A DNA stretch of 64,000 bases from Methylomicrobium sp. (GTDB lineage: Bacteria > Pseudomonadota > Gammaproteobacteria > Methylococcales > Methylomonadaceae), in NCBI GenBank assembly GCA_018333785.1, contig JAGXSU010000025.1, positions 1 through 64,000 on the forward strand, written 5' to 3'. Positions 19,354-29,855 of this stretch are shown in pieces (position 1 is the first letter of the stretch; each line of letters starts with the position of its first letter). The notes under the pieces are model-generated. The model was not told where the DNA came from and ran no database searches. It saw only the letters and a program-made list of their open reading frames with translations. The position numbers and the translations under genes were made by a program.

Positions 19354-20672
19354 GACGCTTGCTCGCTGATCAGTTTAAGGCCCAGCTTGGTTGCTATGCT
19401 GACAAACTCAGGAAAGGAGGTGTTTACATTCTCACAATCCTCAATCACGATTGGCCCGCTCGCTTTAAGTCCTGCAATGGAAAATGCCATCGCGATTCTA
19501 TGATCCCCATGAGAAATCACCGTGCCCGCGCCTATGGTTCCACCCTGGATAATCATGCCGTCGGCGGTCGGTTCAGCATCGATGCCGAGAATTTGTAAAC
19601 CATCCGCCATAACTTGAATACGATCAGATTCTTTGACTCTTAGTTCTTCTGCACCGGATAAACGTGTTTGCCCTTGTGCGCAAGCGGCGGCAACAAATAA
19701 AACAGGAAACTCATCAATTGCAAGAGGAACCAATTCCTCGGGTATATCAATGCCGGTTAAAGGGCTTGAAACCACATGCAGATCAGCTACCGGCTCTCCG
19801 CCAACGATACGTTCATTGAGAACCTCAATCTTGGCTCCCATCAATCTGAGTATATCAATAACACCTGTTCGAGTTGGATTGATGCCGACATGACGCAGGA
19901 TAATATCCGAATCAGAAGCGATTGAAGCACCCACCAAGAAAAAAGCAGCGGAAGATATATCACTGGGCACGTCGATATCATTGGCAGTCAATGATCCTTT
20001 TGCACTGATTGAAACTTTAGAACCGTGTTTTTCGACCGGATATGAAAAACCGCTTAGCATCCGTTCAGTATGATCGCGTGTTGGCGCGGGCTCGGTAACC
20101 GAGGTTATCCCCTCCGCGTACATACCGGCCAATAGCAGGCATGACTTGACCTGGGCGCTTGCCATGGGCATTTGGTAATCAATACCTTTGAGTTTGCCCG
20201 CCTGGCCTTTTATCTTGAGCGGTGCCGTCCCTTTTTCCGTTGTTTCAATCTCGGCGCCCATTTCAGCCAAAGGCTCCGTAACCCGTTTCATGGGTCTTCC
20301 TGAAAGCGATTTATCACCGGTTAATTCGGAATCAAATGCCTGTCCTGCCAGCAAACCCGACAGCAAGCGCATTGAAGTACCCGAATTGCCCAGATACAAA
20401 GGCTTTTGAGGTGCGGTTAGGCCGTGTTTACCTACACCCCAGATAGTCAGCTCGCCGTCTTTCGGTCCTTCAATTCTGACGCCCATGTCACGGAATGCCT
20501 GCAAGGTAGCTAAAGCATCTTCAGCCTGAAGAAATCCTTTAACGTGAGTTATGCCTTCAGCCAGTGACCCCAGCATGATGGATCGATGAGATATTGACTT
20601 GTCTCCGGGAACTCTTGCACTACCATTAAGACTTCCACCGGGCTGAACTATAAAAGTAACTGTTTTAGACAT
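19350..20672 (-). CDS. aroA: 3-phosphoshikimate 1-carboxyvinyltransferase (EPSP synthase)
   Basis: Joins shikimate-3-phosphate and phosphoenolpyruvate in the shikimate pathway. 440 residues with the diagnostic PGDKSISHRSIMLGSLAEG near the N-terminus, GNSGTSMRLLSGLLAGQ, and the second-half motif RVKESDRI. The ATG at 20672 lies one base after the tyrA stop. An in-frame extension to 20756 is inside tyrA and was not used. In Pseudomonas tyrA and aroA are fused; here they are separate but abutting. Confidence 0.97.
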   Translation of the reverse strand: MSKTVTFIVQPGGSLNGSARVPGDKSISHRSIMLGSLAEGITHVKGFLQAEDALATLQAFRDMGVRIEGPKDGELTIWGVGKHGLTAPQKPLYLGNSGTSMRLLSGLLAGQAFDSELTGDKSLSGRPMKRVTEPLAEMGAEIETTEKGTAPLKIKGQAGKLKGIDYQMPMASAQVKSCLLLAGMYAEGITSVTEPAPTRDHTERMLSGFSYPVEKHGSKVSISAKGSLTANDIDVPSDISSAAFFLVGASIASDSDIILRHVGINPTRTGVIDILRLMGAKIEVLNERIVGGEPVADLHVVSSPLTGIDIPEELVPLAIDEFPVLFVAAACAQGQTRLSGAEELRVKESDRIQVMADGLQILGIDAEPTADGMIIQGGTIGAGTVISHGDHRIAMAFSIAGLKASGPIVIEDCENVNTSFPEFVSIATKLGLKLISEQAS

Positions 20673-20673
20673 A

Positions 20674-21552
20674 TTAATTATTATTAAACTGATCAAGAAA
20701 GCGTTGCCTGGCGTGCCTGGCATACGTGAAGGTTTCAAGAAGTTGCTGACTGTCATTGGTGTCTAACGCCAGCGCCAAAGAATTAAGCTCGTGTTTCAAT
20801 TGCTCAATTAAAGGCAGCAACTGGTTTTTATTGGCGAGACTGATGTCCAGCCACATAGTCGGGTCGCTGGAAGCGATACGCGTAAAATCTTTAAACCCAC
20901 CCGAAGCAAATTTAAAAATTTCGACTTGCTCATCCTTGCGCCCCAGCATGTGAACCAGAGCAAAAGCAAGCAGATGAGGAAGATGGCTGGTTGCAGCAAG
21001 CACAGCATCATGGTGTTCAACATCCATGACGGATATCATCGCCCCAAGTTTCTCCCAGAATACCTGGACTTTAGCCAACGAATCAGGATGAGTATCTGCT
21101 CCAGGAGTTATGATTAAGCGCTTATTTTTAAACAAATCGGGCAAAGAAGCTTTTACACCGCTTTGCTCGGCGCCCGCGATTGGATGAGCCGGGACAAAAT
21201 TGACCGGAACATGACCAAATATTTCAACTGCGGCAGCAACGACATTTGCTTTTGTGCTACCTACATCGGTATAGACGGCAGATTCTGACCAAACGGGTTT
21301 CAGCATTGAAAGTACCGATTTGATACTGCCGACCGGTGTTGCAATCACGACAAGGTCCACCTGCTCAACGGCTGATTGAATATCAAAAGAATATCGATCT
21401 ATTACTTTGAGCTGCAAACCCTGTTCAAGGTTTTCCTTGTCATCAATACGGCCAAATCCGACGATATCCGAACATAGGCCTTGTTCTCTGGCGGCTCTTG
21501 CGATGGACCCACCAATGAGCCCGACGCCGATAATGCAAATCCGGTTAAACAT
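20674..21552 (-). CDS. tyrA: Prephenate dehydrogenase
   Basis: Oxidatively decarboxylates prephenate to 4-hydroxyphenylpyruvate for tyrosine. 292 residues with an N-terminal dinucleotide-binding fold, GxGxxG at 9-14 (IIGVGLIGGSIARA), and the prephenate-site sequence FVPAHPIAGAEQSG. No chorismate mutase or ACT domain is attached. The start overlaps the end of hisC by 8 bp, in the operon pheA-hisC-tyrA-aroA. Confidence 0.95.
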   Translation of the reverse strand: MFNRICIIGVGLIGGSIARAAREQGLCSDIVGFGRIDDKENLEQGLQLKVIDRYSFDIQSAVEQVDLVVIATPVGSIKSVLSMLKPVWSESAVYTDVGSTKANVVAAAVEIFGHVPVNFVPAHPIAGAEQSGVKASLPDLFKNKRLIITPGADTHPDSLAKVQVFWEKLGAMISVMDVEHHDAVLAATSHLPHLLAFALVHMLGRKDEQVEIFKFASGGFKDFTRIASSDPTMWLDISLANKNQLLPLIEQLKHELNSLALALDTNDSQQLLETFTYARHARQRFLDQFNNN

Positions 21553-22654
21553 GCGCCAAAATAGACGCTAGGGCATCGAGAAAAATATGATTCTCAGTCT
21601 GAGTACCAATGCTGATTCTCAGATGATTGGGCATTTCGTAATTGGCTACCGGCCTGACAATCACTCCTTTGTGTAATAAAGCCTGATAGATCGCTTCGCC
21701 CGATTGCTGTAAATCAACCGATACAAAATTACCTGCCGAAGGGATCCAGTCCAGCTTCAGCTTCCGAAAACCATCAAGCAATTGCGCCATGCCCTGGTGG
21801 TTATTCAACACGGTTTTCTGTAGATGTTCGTGATCATTAAGGGCTGCTTCGGCGGCCGCAAGTGCCAGCATGTTATTATTGAAAGGCTGGCGCACGCGAT
21901 TTAATAAATCCGCTATCACCGCACTGGAGCATCCATAGCCTATCCGCAAACCCGCCAATCCATAAGCCTTGGAAAAAGTCCGAGTAACGATGAGGTTGGG
22001 GTGGCGATCAAGCCATTCAAATGAATTCGCCTGATCTTCAGTTGCTATGAATTCAAAGTAAGCTTCATCAAGCACACAGATGACTGTTTTAGGCAAATCG
22101 CTGATAAACGATTCCAACTCATTGCCGGCCAAAAGAGTGCCCGTTGGATTGTTGGGGTTGGCAATAAAGACGACCCGGGTTCTGTCAGAGATCGCTTGGC
22201 GTATTGCATCCAGGTCATAACCGTATTGTTTTGCAGGGACTATGACAGCCTTGGCTCCTACCGCTTGAGTTACGATGGGATAGACTGCAAAGGCATGCTG
22301 TGAAAATACCACTTCATGCTCAGGCGAGACAAAGGTTCGGGCAATCAATTCGAGCAATTCATTTGAGCCATTACCCAATGTGATTTGTCTGGCGTCGATA
22401 TTAAACTTTGATGACAAGGCCTGTTTTAAATTGAATCCGTTACCATCCGGATAAAGCGCCAAGTCTTTCAGTGTTCCCTGAATTGCAGCGATTGCAAGAG
22501 GACTGGGTCCTAACGGGTTTTCATTGGAGGCGAGTTTAATGATATTGGTCAGACCCAATTCACGTTCAAGCTCTTCAATGGGTTTTCCGGCTTTATAGGG
22601 AATCAGCTGTTGAACACCGGGTAACGCTAATTGATAAATAGGATCGCAATTCAT
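21545..22654 (-). CDS. hisC: Histidinol-phosphate aminotransferase
   Basis: PLP-dependent class I/II aminotransferase of 369 residues. The PLP lysine is in TRTFSKAYGLAGLRIGYG, and the substrate-contact region ASNENPLGPSP near residue 40 is typical of HisC. Placement between pheA and tyrA, away from other his genes, is the known second-hisC location in gammaproteobacteria. It may therefore serve aromatic transamination as well as histidine synthesis; that is inference from context. Confidence 0.93.
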   Translation of the reverse strand: MNCDPIYQLALPGVQQLIPYKAGKPIEELERELGLTNIIKLASNENPLGPSPLAIAAIQGTLKDLALYPDGNGFNLKQALSSKFNIDARQITLGNGSNELLELIARTFVSPEHEVVFSQHAFAVYPIVTQAVGAKAVIVPAKQYGYDLDAIRQAISDRTRVVFIANPNNPTGTLLAGNELESFISDLPKTVICVLDEAYFEFIATEDQANSFEWLDRHPNLIVTRTFSKAYGLAGLRIGYGCSSAVIADLLNRVRQPFNNNMLALAAAEAALNDHEHLQKTVLNNHQGMAQLLDGFRKLKLDWIPSAGNFVSVDLQQSGEAIYQALLHKGVIVRPVANYEMPNHLRISIGTQTENHIFLDALASILAHV

Positions 22655-22706
22655 TTTGGATGGGGTTAATTTCGGGGATTTGAATTAAAAAAGGAAGAAG
22701 GCTGCT

Positions 22707-23792
22707 TTAAATGACCGCTTTAGGGTAAGAGCCTAGCAACTTAATCATACTGACGCGGTGTTTCAACGTATCCAGCGCCTTGGTCACTTTATCATCTTCC
22801 GCATGCCCATCAATATCGATGAAGAAAACGTAATCCCACAAGCCCTGTCGAGAAGGCCTTGATTCGATATGCAGCATGCCTATGTCGTATTCAGCAAAGG
22901 GCTCTAGAACCCGGTAAAGCGCCCCGGGCTGATTGCCGGTAGAAATGAGTAATGATGTTTTATCATTACCGGTTGATTGCGAGGTTTGGTGACCAATGAT
23001 AATAAACCGGGTCGTATTGTTTGACTCGTCCTCAATGTTTTGTTTGATAATATTCAAACTGTAGCGCTCGGCTGCCGCCATACTGGCAATGGCGGCTTTG
23101 GACTTATCATTGGCAACCAGTTGAGCAGCCTCACCATTACTGTTCACCGCAGTCAGCTTGGCGCCCGGAATATTGTCATCCAGCCACTGACGGCATTGGG
23201 CCAATGATTGTTGATGCGCCATGACTTCTGTGATGCCGTTTACGTCTTGACTCAGGCCAATCAAATTTTGATGCACTCTGAGCTCCACTTCACCGCAAAT
23301 ATGGACAGCTGAATTAATGAAGCGGTCAAGCGTGTGGTTGACAATTCCTTCTGTTGAATTTTCAACGGGTACCACACCAAATTGGCAGTGTTCATTCTCA
23401 ACCAGGTTGAAAATTTCACCGATGGTTGAAGTGGCTAAAGTATTGACTGCATGACCGAAATGCTTGATTGCGGCTTGCTGGGTAAACGTGCCTTCAGGCC
23501 CCAGATAGGCAACATCGAGGGGTTTTTCCAGCGCCAAACACGAAGACATGATTTCGCGAAAAAAACGAACCATTGTCGTGTCGCTTAACGGACCGGTATT
23601 TAATTCTTTGACACGGCGTAAAACCAGGGCTTCCCGGTCAGGCCTATAAAAACAGCCGTCCTCCCCTTGGGCAATTTTGGTTTTAGCCACTTCAATTGCA
23701 CATTGGGCCCGTTGATTGATCAAGCTTAATATTTGCTCATCAAGCGCATCAATTTGGGCTCTTAATTCTGAAAGGGGAGTAACGGCATTCAT
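22707..23792 (-). CDS. pheA: Bifunctional chorismate mutase/prephenate dehydratase (P-protein)
   Basis: Converts chorismate to prephenate and then to phenylpyruvate, the first dedicated steps to phenylalanine. 361 residues: an AroQ-type mutase over about 1-90 (LRAQIDALDEQILSLINQRA), the dehydratase from about 95 (VAYLGPEGTFTQQAAIKHFG; VPVENSTEGIV), and a C-terminal ACT domain with the phenylalanine feedback motif ESRPSRQGLWDYVFFID. It lies 8 bp after serC, in the same operon. Confidence 0.97.
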   Translation of the reverse strand: MNAVTPLSELRAQIDALDEQILSLINQRAQCAIEVAKTKIAQGEDGCFYRPDREALVLRRVKELNTGPLSDTTMVRFFREIMSSCLALEKPLDVAYLGPEGTFTQQAAIKHFGHAVNTLATSTIGEIFNLVENEHCQFGVVPVENSTEGIVNHTLDRFINSAVHICGEVELRVHQNLIGLSQDVNGITEVMAHQQSLAQCRQWLDDNIPGAKLTAVNSNGEAAQLVANDKSKAAIASMAAAERYSLNIIKQNIEDESNNTTRFIIIGHQTSQSTGNDKTSLLISTGNQPGALYRVLEPFAEYDIGMLHIESRPSRQGLWDYVFFIDIDGHAEDDKVTKALDTLKHRVSMIKLLGSYPKAVI

Positions 23793-23800
23793 GGTTTTAA

Positions 23801-24883
23801 TCAGCCATATGTCTTTTCAAAGGTTTTCATAAAGTCGATCAACGCATCTACACCTTCATCGGGCATGGCATTGTAAATACTGGCTCGCATGCCGCCAACA
23901 GAACGGTGACCTTTCAATTCGGCCAAACCTTCAGCTTCAGCTTCAGCCAGGAATGTCTTGTCAAGATCCGGATTGCTCAAAATAAAAGGCACGTTCATTC
24001 GTGAACGAAATGCCGGATCCACGGGGTTGCTAAACAAACTTGACTGATCGATTGCCTGATAAAGCCGTGCCGATTTAGCAATGTTTTTAGATTCTACAGC
24101 GGCTATTCCACCTAATGACTTTAACCACTTCAAGACCAAACCAACCAAGTACCAGTTGTAGCTTGCCGGGGTATTCAACATGGATTTGTCTTTATCCTGC
24201 ACCGCATAATTAAATACGTCGGGCAACTTTTTGTCGACAGTGCCGATTAAGTCGTCTCTAACAATAACGACAGTCACACCGGCAGGACCCATATTTTTTT
24301 GAGTTCCCGCATAGATCAAGCCAAATTGGCTGACATCAACCGGACGCGAAAGAATATTGGACGACATATCCGAAATCAGAGGTAATCCTTTGCTGTCGGG
24401 TATAAAAGGAAACTCCACGCCATGAATGGTTTCATTGGAGGTGTAATGCAGATAAGCCGCATCCGTATCGATAGCCCAGCCGGAAGGATCCGGAATGGTT
24501 TTGAAACCGCTTTGTTCCGAGGTGGCCGACACGATGACATCGCAAAAACGGCCCGCATCTTTTATAGCCTTGGTAGACCAGGCTCCGGTATTGATGTAAC
24601 AGGCTTTGGTATTGCCACGCAATATATTCATGGGTATGAACGAAAACTGCCCGGTAGCTCCACCCTGCATAAACAATACTTTATAATTGTCAGGGATGCC
24701 CATCAGTTCTCTTAAGTCGGCTTCCAATTCCGCTGCAATCGCAGAAAAATGCTTGCCGCGATGGCTCATTTCCATGACGGACATGCCGGTTCCCTGCCAA
24801 TCGAGCATATCTTCCTGAGCTTGCTTTAAGACAGCTTCAGGAAGAATTGAGGGACCTGCACTAAAGTTATAAATTCTCTTCAT
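23801..24883 (-). CDS. serC: Phosphoserine aminotransferase
   Basis: PLP enzyme making 3-phosphoserine for serine and, in parallel, a step of pyridoxal phosphate synthesis. 360 residues. The N-terminal [19 protein letters not shown] and the PLP lysine in [18 protein letters not shown] are diagnostic. The C-terminal [12 protein letters not shown] is also typical. The start overlaps the gyrA coding end by 17 bp, conserved gyrA-serC synteny. Confidence 0.97.
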   Translation of the reverse strand: MKRIYNFSAGPSILPEAVLKQAQEDMLDWQGTGMSVMEMSHRGKHFSAIAAELEADLRELMGIPDNYKVLFMQGGATGQFSFIPMNILRGNTKACYINTGAWSTKAIKDAGRFCDVIVSATSEQSGFKTIPDPSGWAIDTDAAYLHYTSNETIHGVEFPFIPDSKGLPLISDMSSNILSRPVDVSQFGLIYAGTQKNMGPAGVTVVIVRDDLIGTVDKKLPDVFNYAVQDKDKSMLNTPASYNWYLVGLVLKWLKSLGGIAAVESKNIAKSARLYQAIDQSSLFSNPVDPAFRSRMNVPFILSNPDLDKTFLAEAEAEGLAELKGHRSVGGMRASIYNAMPDEGVDALIDFMKTFEKTYG

Positions 24884-27455
24884 TTTCTTCTTCTCCGGTA
24901 TTAAATTCGTCTTCTAGGGTTTCATCCTCGGCCAGTCCTTCTATACGATCCACACCCACTACTTTTTCATTTTTATCAAGACGAATAACCGTAACACCTT
25001 GTGTATTTCTTCCGACAACTGAAATTTCATCAACCCGGGTTCTTACCAGAGTTCCCGCGTCCGTAATCAGCATGATTTCATCCTGGTCCGAAACCAAAAC
25101 AGCACCCACAACATCGCCATTGCGTTCAGACGTCTGGATGGCAATAAGCCCCTGACCGCCGCGTTTATGACAGGTAAATTCTTCAATTCGAGTCCGCTTG
25201 CCATAGCCGTTCTCGCAAATATTAAGCACTGTTCCTTCAGCTGCAACAATCAAAGAGATGACTTTTTGTCCCTCTTGCAAACGAATACCTCTGACACCCG
25301 ACGCCGTTCTGCCCATTGAGCGCACATCCGTCTCATTGAAACAGACCGCCTTGCCGGTGCTGCTGAAAAGCAATACGTTTTGCTTGCCATCGGTTACTGC
25401 CACGCCGACCAAGCGATCACCCTCGTGTAAATCAATGGCGATTTTACCGTTGGCACGTTGACGCTCGAATTCATTTAATGGCGTCTTCTTGACGGTTCCT
25501 GCCGATGTCGCCATAAAAATGAATTTATCGGCACTGAATTCACGGATCGGCAAAATGGCATTGATAGTTTCGCCCGCTTCCAAAGGTAATAAATTGACAA
25601 ACGGCTTGCCTCGAGAAGCGCGACTGGCCACGGGAAGATTGTAGACTTTAAGCCAATAGACCTTGCCAAGAGATGAGAAACACAAAATGGTGTCATGGGT
25701 ATTGGCCACGATGAGCTTGTCAATAAAGTCCTTTTCCTTGGTTGCCGTCGCCGATTTGCCTCGGCCACCCCGTCTCTGCGCTTTGTAGTCGGTCAATGGC
25801 TGAGACTTGACATAACCCTCATGAGACATCGTTACGACGACATCTTCTTCGGTAATGAGATCTTCATCGCTCAGGTCAAGATGGTCCTGCAGAATTTCTG
25901 TTCTTCGCGCATCGGCATATTCATCCTTGATGGCGACCAGTTCTTCCCTGATCACTTCCATCAGCCTGATATCGCTGTTCAAAATGGCCAGATACTCATC
26001 AATCAACTTCAATAATTCCTTATATTCATTGACTATTTTCTCCTGCTCCAGCCCGGTCAGACGGTGCAGGCGCAAATCGAGAATCGCTTGGGCTTGGGCT
26101 TCAGACAGCCGGTAATAGCCATCGGACAAGCCAAATTCAACAGGCAAATCTTCGGGTCTTGAACGGTCGGCATCGGCCCTATCCAATAAGGCAATAACGA
26201 GACCGGCTTGCCAGGTTCTGGATAATAAACCGGCTTTTGCTTCTGCAGGATTATTAGAGCTTTTGATCAGCTCGATCATTTCATCGATATTAGCAAGCGC
26301 GATGGCAAGCCCTTCAAGCGTATGGGCTCTTTCCCTTGCTTTACGAAGATTAAAAATCGTTCTGCGGGTAACAATTTCGCGGCGGTGATCGATGAAGGCA
26401 ACCAGAATTTCTCTGAGACTCATGCAGTGGGGCCGGCCGTCAAACAATGCAACCATGTTGATGCCAAACACCGTTTGCATTTGAGTTTGTTTGTACAGAT
26501 TATTCAAGACGACTTCAGCAACTTCTCCGCGCCTAAGTTCCACTACCATGCGCATGCCGTCTTTATCTGACTCATCTCTCAATGCAGAGATACCTTCCAA
26601 CTTGCCTTCCTTGACCATTTCAGCAATTTTTTCGAGCAATTTCGCTTTGTTGACCTGGTAAGGCAGTTCTGAAGTGATGATTGCCTGGCGTCCGCCGTCG
26701 CCGATATCTTCAAAATGGCAGCGCGCGCGCAAATAGACTTTGCCTCGCCCTGTCATATAAGCGCTTCTTATTCCGGCAGCGCCATTAATAAACGCTGCAG
26801 TAGGAAAATCCGGCCCCGGAATATAGTGCATTAACTCGGTAATCGTAATGTCAGGCTGGTCGATTAAAGCCAAACAGGCACTGACCACCTCGCCCAGGTT
26901 ATGGGGAGGAATGTTGGTCGCCATGCCCACTGCGATACCGGCCGAGCCATTTATCAGTAATGTGGGAACCCGTGTGGGTAAAACCTGAGGTTCGGATTCG
27001 GATTCGTCATAGTTGGGAATAAAGTTGACCGTCTCTTTATCCAGATCGGCCAGTAATTCGTGGGCAATTTTAGACATGCGTACTTCCGTGTAACGCATGG
27101 CCGCCGGCGAGTCACCATCCACCGAACCGAAATTGCCTTGCCCGTCGACCAACATATAACGCATTGAAAAAGGTTGCGCCATACGAACTATCGTATCGTA
27201 GACAGCCGTATCGCCATGAGGATGGTATTTACCTATAACGTCACCGACCACACGAGCCGACTTTTTATACGGTTTGTTCCACTCATTTCCGAGAACGCTC
27301 ATGGCATAAAGCACACGGCGATGCACTGGTTTAAGTCCATCTCTGACGTCCGGCAAGGCTCGACCCACGATTACACTCATCGCGTAGTCGAGGTAGGACT
27401 GCTTCATCTCGTCTTCAAGATTGACAGGAATTATTTCTTTGGCAAAGTCTGACAT
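24867..27455 (-). CDS. gyrA: DNA gyrase subunit A
   Basis: Breakage-reunion subunit of gyrase. 862 residues with the QRDR region ([20 protein letters not shown], with S83-equivalent replaced by threonine-free HGDTAVY sequence) and the catalytic tyrosine in [12 protein letters not shown]. The C-terminal beta-pinwheel includes the GyrA box QRRGGRGKS. No intein or interruption. The residue before AVY is threonine, not serine, at the quinolone-relevant site, common in many wild-type species. The 155 bp upstream must hold the promoter; no strong -35/-10 pair is convincing. Confidence 0.97.
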   Translation of the reverse strand: MSDFAKEIIPVNLEDEMKQSYLDYAMSVIVGRALPDVRDGLKPVHRRVLYAMSVLGNEWNKPYKKSARVVGDVIGKYHPHGDTAVYDTIVRMAQPFSMRYMLVDGQGNFGSVDGDSPAAMRYTEVRMSKIAHELLADLDKETVNFIPNYDESESEPQVLPTRVPTLLINGSAGIAVGMATNIPPHNLGEVVSACLALIDQPDITITELMHYIPGPDFPTAAFINGAAGIRSAYMTGRGKVYLRARCHFEDIGDGGRQAIITSELPYQVNKAKLLEKIAEMVKEGKLEGISALRDESDKDGMRMVVELRRGEVAEVVLNNLYKQTQMQTVFGINMVALFDGRPHCMSLREILVAFIDHRREIVTRRTIFNLRKARERAHTLEGLAIALANIDEMIELIKSSNNPAEAKAGLLSRTWQAGLVIALLDRADADRSRPEDLPVEFGLSDGYYRLSEAQAQAILDLRLHRLTGLEQEKIVNEYKELLKLIDEYLAILNSDIRLMEVIREELVAIKDEYADARRTEILQDHLDLSDEDLITEEDVVVTMSHEGYVKSQPLTDYKAQRRGGRGKSATATKEKDFIDKLIVANTHDTILCFSSLGKVYWLKVYNLPVASRASRGKPFVNLLPLEAGETINAILPIREFSADKFIFMATSAGTVKKTPLNEFERQRANGKIAIDLHEGDRLVGVAVTDGKQNVLLFSSTGKAVCFNETDVRSMGRTASGVRGIRLQEGQKVISLIVAAEGTVLNICENGYGKRTRIEEFTCHKRGGQGLIAIQTSERNGDVVGAVLVSDQDEIMLITDAGTLVRTRVDEISVVGRNTQGVTVIRLDKNEKVVGVDRIEGLAEDETLEDEFNTGEEENEENL

Positions 27456-27610
27456 GATTCCGTTTTATTTATAATAAATGCCTGACAAACTGAAGTTTGC
27501 AAACATAGTTTCCATATTGTTAATAATTAAATGCATAGAAATGCAATTTTGCTTATTACAAACACTTAAAAAGCGCGCATTGTATCAAATTGTCTTTGCT
27601 GAGTCGAAGC

Positions 27611-27845
27611 TTACCTATTCAATTCAGCGGCAGGGGGTCCGATGATAAAGTCTAACCGTTCATGAAAGTCCTGCATTCGCCCCGTAAAATGAAAGTAATA
27701 GGTGTTAAGGAGAGAGCGGTCACTCGCCCGACAGGACGCCGTGAATACGTCCATGTAGGCTTGACGGCGGCTCCCTGCCGCCGACACCAGTCGATCGAGC
27801 AACCGCTCCCTCTTCGGTTCGTGTACATTCACGGTAACTGTAATA
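27611..27845. repeat. Probable dispersed intergenic repeat with GC-rich hairpin
   Basis: A GC-rich stretch between gyrA and the dienelactone hydrolase gene. It holds the hairpin CGGCGGC-TCCCT-GCCGCCG, and its composition differs from the AT-rich flanks. Both strands have open frames of 60-85 codons, but neither has a ribosome site or a recognisable product, so a noncoding repeat element is more likely. A genome-wide copy search would confirm it. Confidence 0.45.
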
Positions 27846-27855
27846 AAAAGGCGGA

Positions 27856-28572
27856 TTAACAAAAAACTTCGTTTAGAAAGGCCAGTAAGCTTTGCCAGGA
27901 ACGTTTGTCGGCAATCTTGTTATAGACCGTGCCAAAGCCAGGATCATTGGCAACGGGATTGGTAAAAGCATGCATGGTATGACCGTAGGTATGAATTTGC
28001 CAATCTGCGCCGGATTCGGTCAATTCCGTCTCCAAAGCAAGAACATGATCAACCGGTACCATAGGGTCGTCATTACCGTGTAAAACCAACACTTTGGCAG
28101 TGATCTTTTTTGTTGGTAAGGGCGAAGGAATCAACAAACCATGAAAACTAACCACACCGGCGATGTCTGCACCACTTCTCGCCAAATCCAACGCACATAA
28201 TCCACCAAAACAAAAGCCAATGGCGGCAATGCGTTTTTCATCAGCCCAAGGCAATAACTTTACGGCACTCAAAGCCGCTAAAATTCGCTTTTGCAGTAAA
28301 GCCCGATCTTCCATAAAAGGCTGCATCAATTTTGCATTTTCTTCGGGTCCGGAACCTCTTTCGCCCTTACCGTACATGTCGACTGCAAATCCCACATAGC
28401 CTAATTCAGCCAATTTTCTGGCTTTTTCGGCGACAAACTCATCACGCCCGCCCCATGCGTGACAAATCAACACAACCGGCCGCTGCCCTTTCAATGCGTC
28501 ATCAACTGCAAAATAGGCTTCTAAAAGAATGTCATCATCAAGGTAACCTAAAGTGTTAGAAACGATAGCCAT
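27856..28572 (-). CDS. Dienelactone hydrolase family protein
   Basis: An alpha/beta hydrolase of 238 residues. The catalytic triad is visible: nucleophile cysteine in GFCFGGLCALD, aspartate in HGNDDPMVPVDH and histidine in YGHTMHAFTNP. The cysteine nucleophile, in place of serine, marks the dienelactone hydrolase family. Cytosolic. Physiological substrate unknown; family members hydrolyse dienelactones and other small esters. It is transcribed away from gyrA's upstream region in the same direction as the two following genes. Confidence 0.88.
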   Translation of the reverse strand: MAIVSNTLGYLDDDILLEAYFAVDDALKGQRPVVLICHAWGGRDEFVAEKARKLAELGYVGFAVDMYGKGERGSGPEENAKLMQPFMEDRALLQKRILAALSAVKLLPWADEKRIAAIGFCFGGLCALDLARSGADIAGVVSFHGLLIPSPLPTKKITAKVLVLHGNDDPMVPVDHVLALETELTESGADWQIHTYGHTMHAFTNPVANDPGFGTVYNKIADKRSWQSLLAFLNEVFC

Positions 28573-28581
28573 ATCAATTCC

Positions 28582-28962
28582 TCAGGGCGTAATAAAATCG
28601 TAGGTCACCACTTTTTTGACCAAAGGCTGTAACTTTTCGTGCAGAATTTGCTTATGTTTCGGGTGCGCCAAATAGGCATCCAATGCCTGCTTGTCTTTTA
28701 AGGTGACCGTCACTGCAACGTCGAAACTATCATCGGCTATAGGTCTTCCGCTAGGAGCAACAACGCCGGTATGCCGGGCGATGATGCCGGGCAGATCATT
28801 CAAGCGTTTGCTTTCCTCTATATAATGCGCTCTGTTGTCTTCATTGCCGGGTTCTTTTAACCAGACAATCACGACATGCGTTATAGGCTTGGAAATTTCG
28901 GCTAACGAAATTTCAGAATGGAACACAACAACTGCTAAAAAAAACCACTTAATCAAGTTCAT
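28582..28962 (-). CDS. Exported Dabb (stress-responsive A/B barrel) domain protein
   Basis: A 126-residue protein with an N-terminal signal peptide (NLIKWFFLAVVVFHSEISLA, cleavage probably after ALA-type LA) followed by one Dabb domain: THVVIVWLKEPG at its start and AVTVTLKDKQALDAYLAHPK later. Probably periplasmic. The domain occurs in plant stress proteins and bacterial cyclases or monooxygenase-like proteins, so no specific activity is assigned. The start overlaps the stop of the phosphatase gene by 4 bp. Confidence 0.75.
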   Translation of the reverse strand: MNLIKWFFLAVVVFHSEISLAEISKPITHVVIVWLKEPGNEDNRAHYIEESKRLNDLPGIIARHTGVVAPSGRPIADDSFDVAVTVTLKDKQALDAYLAHPKHKQILHEKLQPLVKKVVTYDFITP

Positions 28963-29444
28963 TTATCCTCCAATTGAGTTCTAATCGAATTCAGAAAGCC
29001 AAGCGAGGCCTCTTCAACCAAATCGAGCACTTTCTCAAAACCAAATCGGCCTCCATAGTAAGGATCAGGCACTTCCTTGACATTTAAATGCGGCGCAAAA
29101 TCCAAAAAATAATGAATTTTAGATTTGTGATGCTCAGGACAAGCCCCTTTTAAAAGGGAGTAATTATCGCTATCCATAGCCAAAATGTAGTCAAACCTGT
29201 CAAAGTCGGACAGCACGACTTTTCTGGCTCTGAGGTGATGTAACTCGATGCCTCGCTCTTTTGCAGATTTTTGTGATCTGAGATCGGGCTCTTCTCCCTC
29301 GTGATACGCATGCGTTCCAGCTGAATCTATTTCAAAAACATGACTCAAATTTTCATCTTTAACGAGTTTTGTAAAGACCCCCTCAGCCGTAGGTGACCGA
29401 CAAATGTTGCCCATGCAGACGAAGAGAATCTTAATTTTATTCAT
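28959..29444 (-). CDS. Low-molecular-weight protein tyrosine phosphatase
   Basis: Cytosolic phosphatase of 161 residues. The P-loop C10-x5-R16 (CMGNICRS) begins nine residues from the preferred start, as in the family, and the catalytic aspartate is in EVPDPYYGG. An in-frame open extension to 29492 would push the P-loop away from the N-terminus and was not used. Unlike the Wzb type, there is no exopolysaccharide locus beside it. It is the last clearly chromosomal gene before the mobile region. Confidence 0.92.
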   Translation of the reverse strand: MNKIKILFVCMGNICRSPTAEGVFTKLVKDENLSHVFEIDSAGTHAYHEGEEPDLRSQKSAKERGIELHHLRARKVVLSDFDRFDYILAMDSDNYSLLKGACPEHHKSKIHYFLDFAPHLNVKEVPDPYYGGRFGFEKVLDLVEEASLGFLNSIRTQLEDK

Positions 29445-29855
29445 ATAAATCAACAATTTAACTATATACTTCACCCGAAAAATACACCACAAAATAGCCT
29501 ATTGCGGCCCTATAAAAAACAATATGTTACGCAGTTATTTTGGGGCGGAAAATCGGTTCCTTCTTCTATTATAAGAGAAGACTAATCCATTCAAAACAAA
29601 CTTTGTTACAGCTCGCTCAAATGTATTAATCCACACTCATATCTTCGGGCATATTATCGATATAGTTGCTTTGTCTATTCGCTGGCGAGACTGTCCGGAT
29701 TGCAGACCAGAGCATCAATCTATCTCGCCAATAACATCCGATACTTCGAATTTGAGTTGTTGCGTGCCTCCGGCCTAGCCGCGAAAAGTGCCAGTTTTCC
29801 CAGTAGGAACTGCACGAAGTGCCACGCCACAGTCTTAGCGGCGGATTCTGTCCAC
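29445..29855. other. Noncoding stretch at the chromosome/mobile-region junction
   Basis: About 410 bp without a convincing gene. Open frames on both strands here (29700-29906 plus, 29626-29961 minus) encode low-complexity-free but unrecognised sequence and lack ribosome sites. The imperfect inverted repeat CTTCTTCTATTATAAGAGAAG-like sequence occurs near 29561-29581. The boundary of the mobile element probably lies in this stretch, but no direct repeat or tRNA gene marks it. Confidence 0.4.

Noticed and set aside
24867-27455. Intein or insertion in gyrA
   Set aside because: The reading frame is continuous and of normal length, with the expected motifs in order.
27611-27862. 83-codon minus-strand frame between gyrA and the dienelactone hydrolase
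   Set aside because: Lies in a GC-rich repeat-like stretch with a competing frame on the other strand and no ribosome site.
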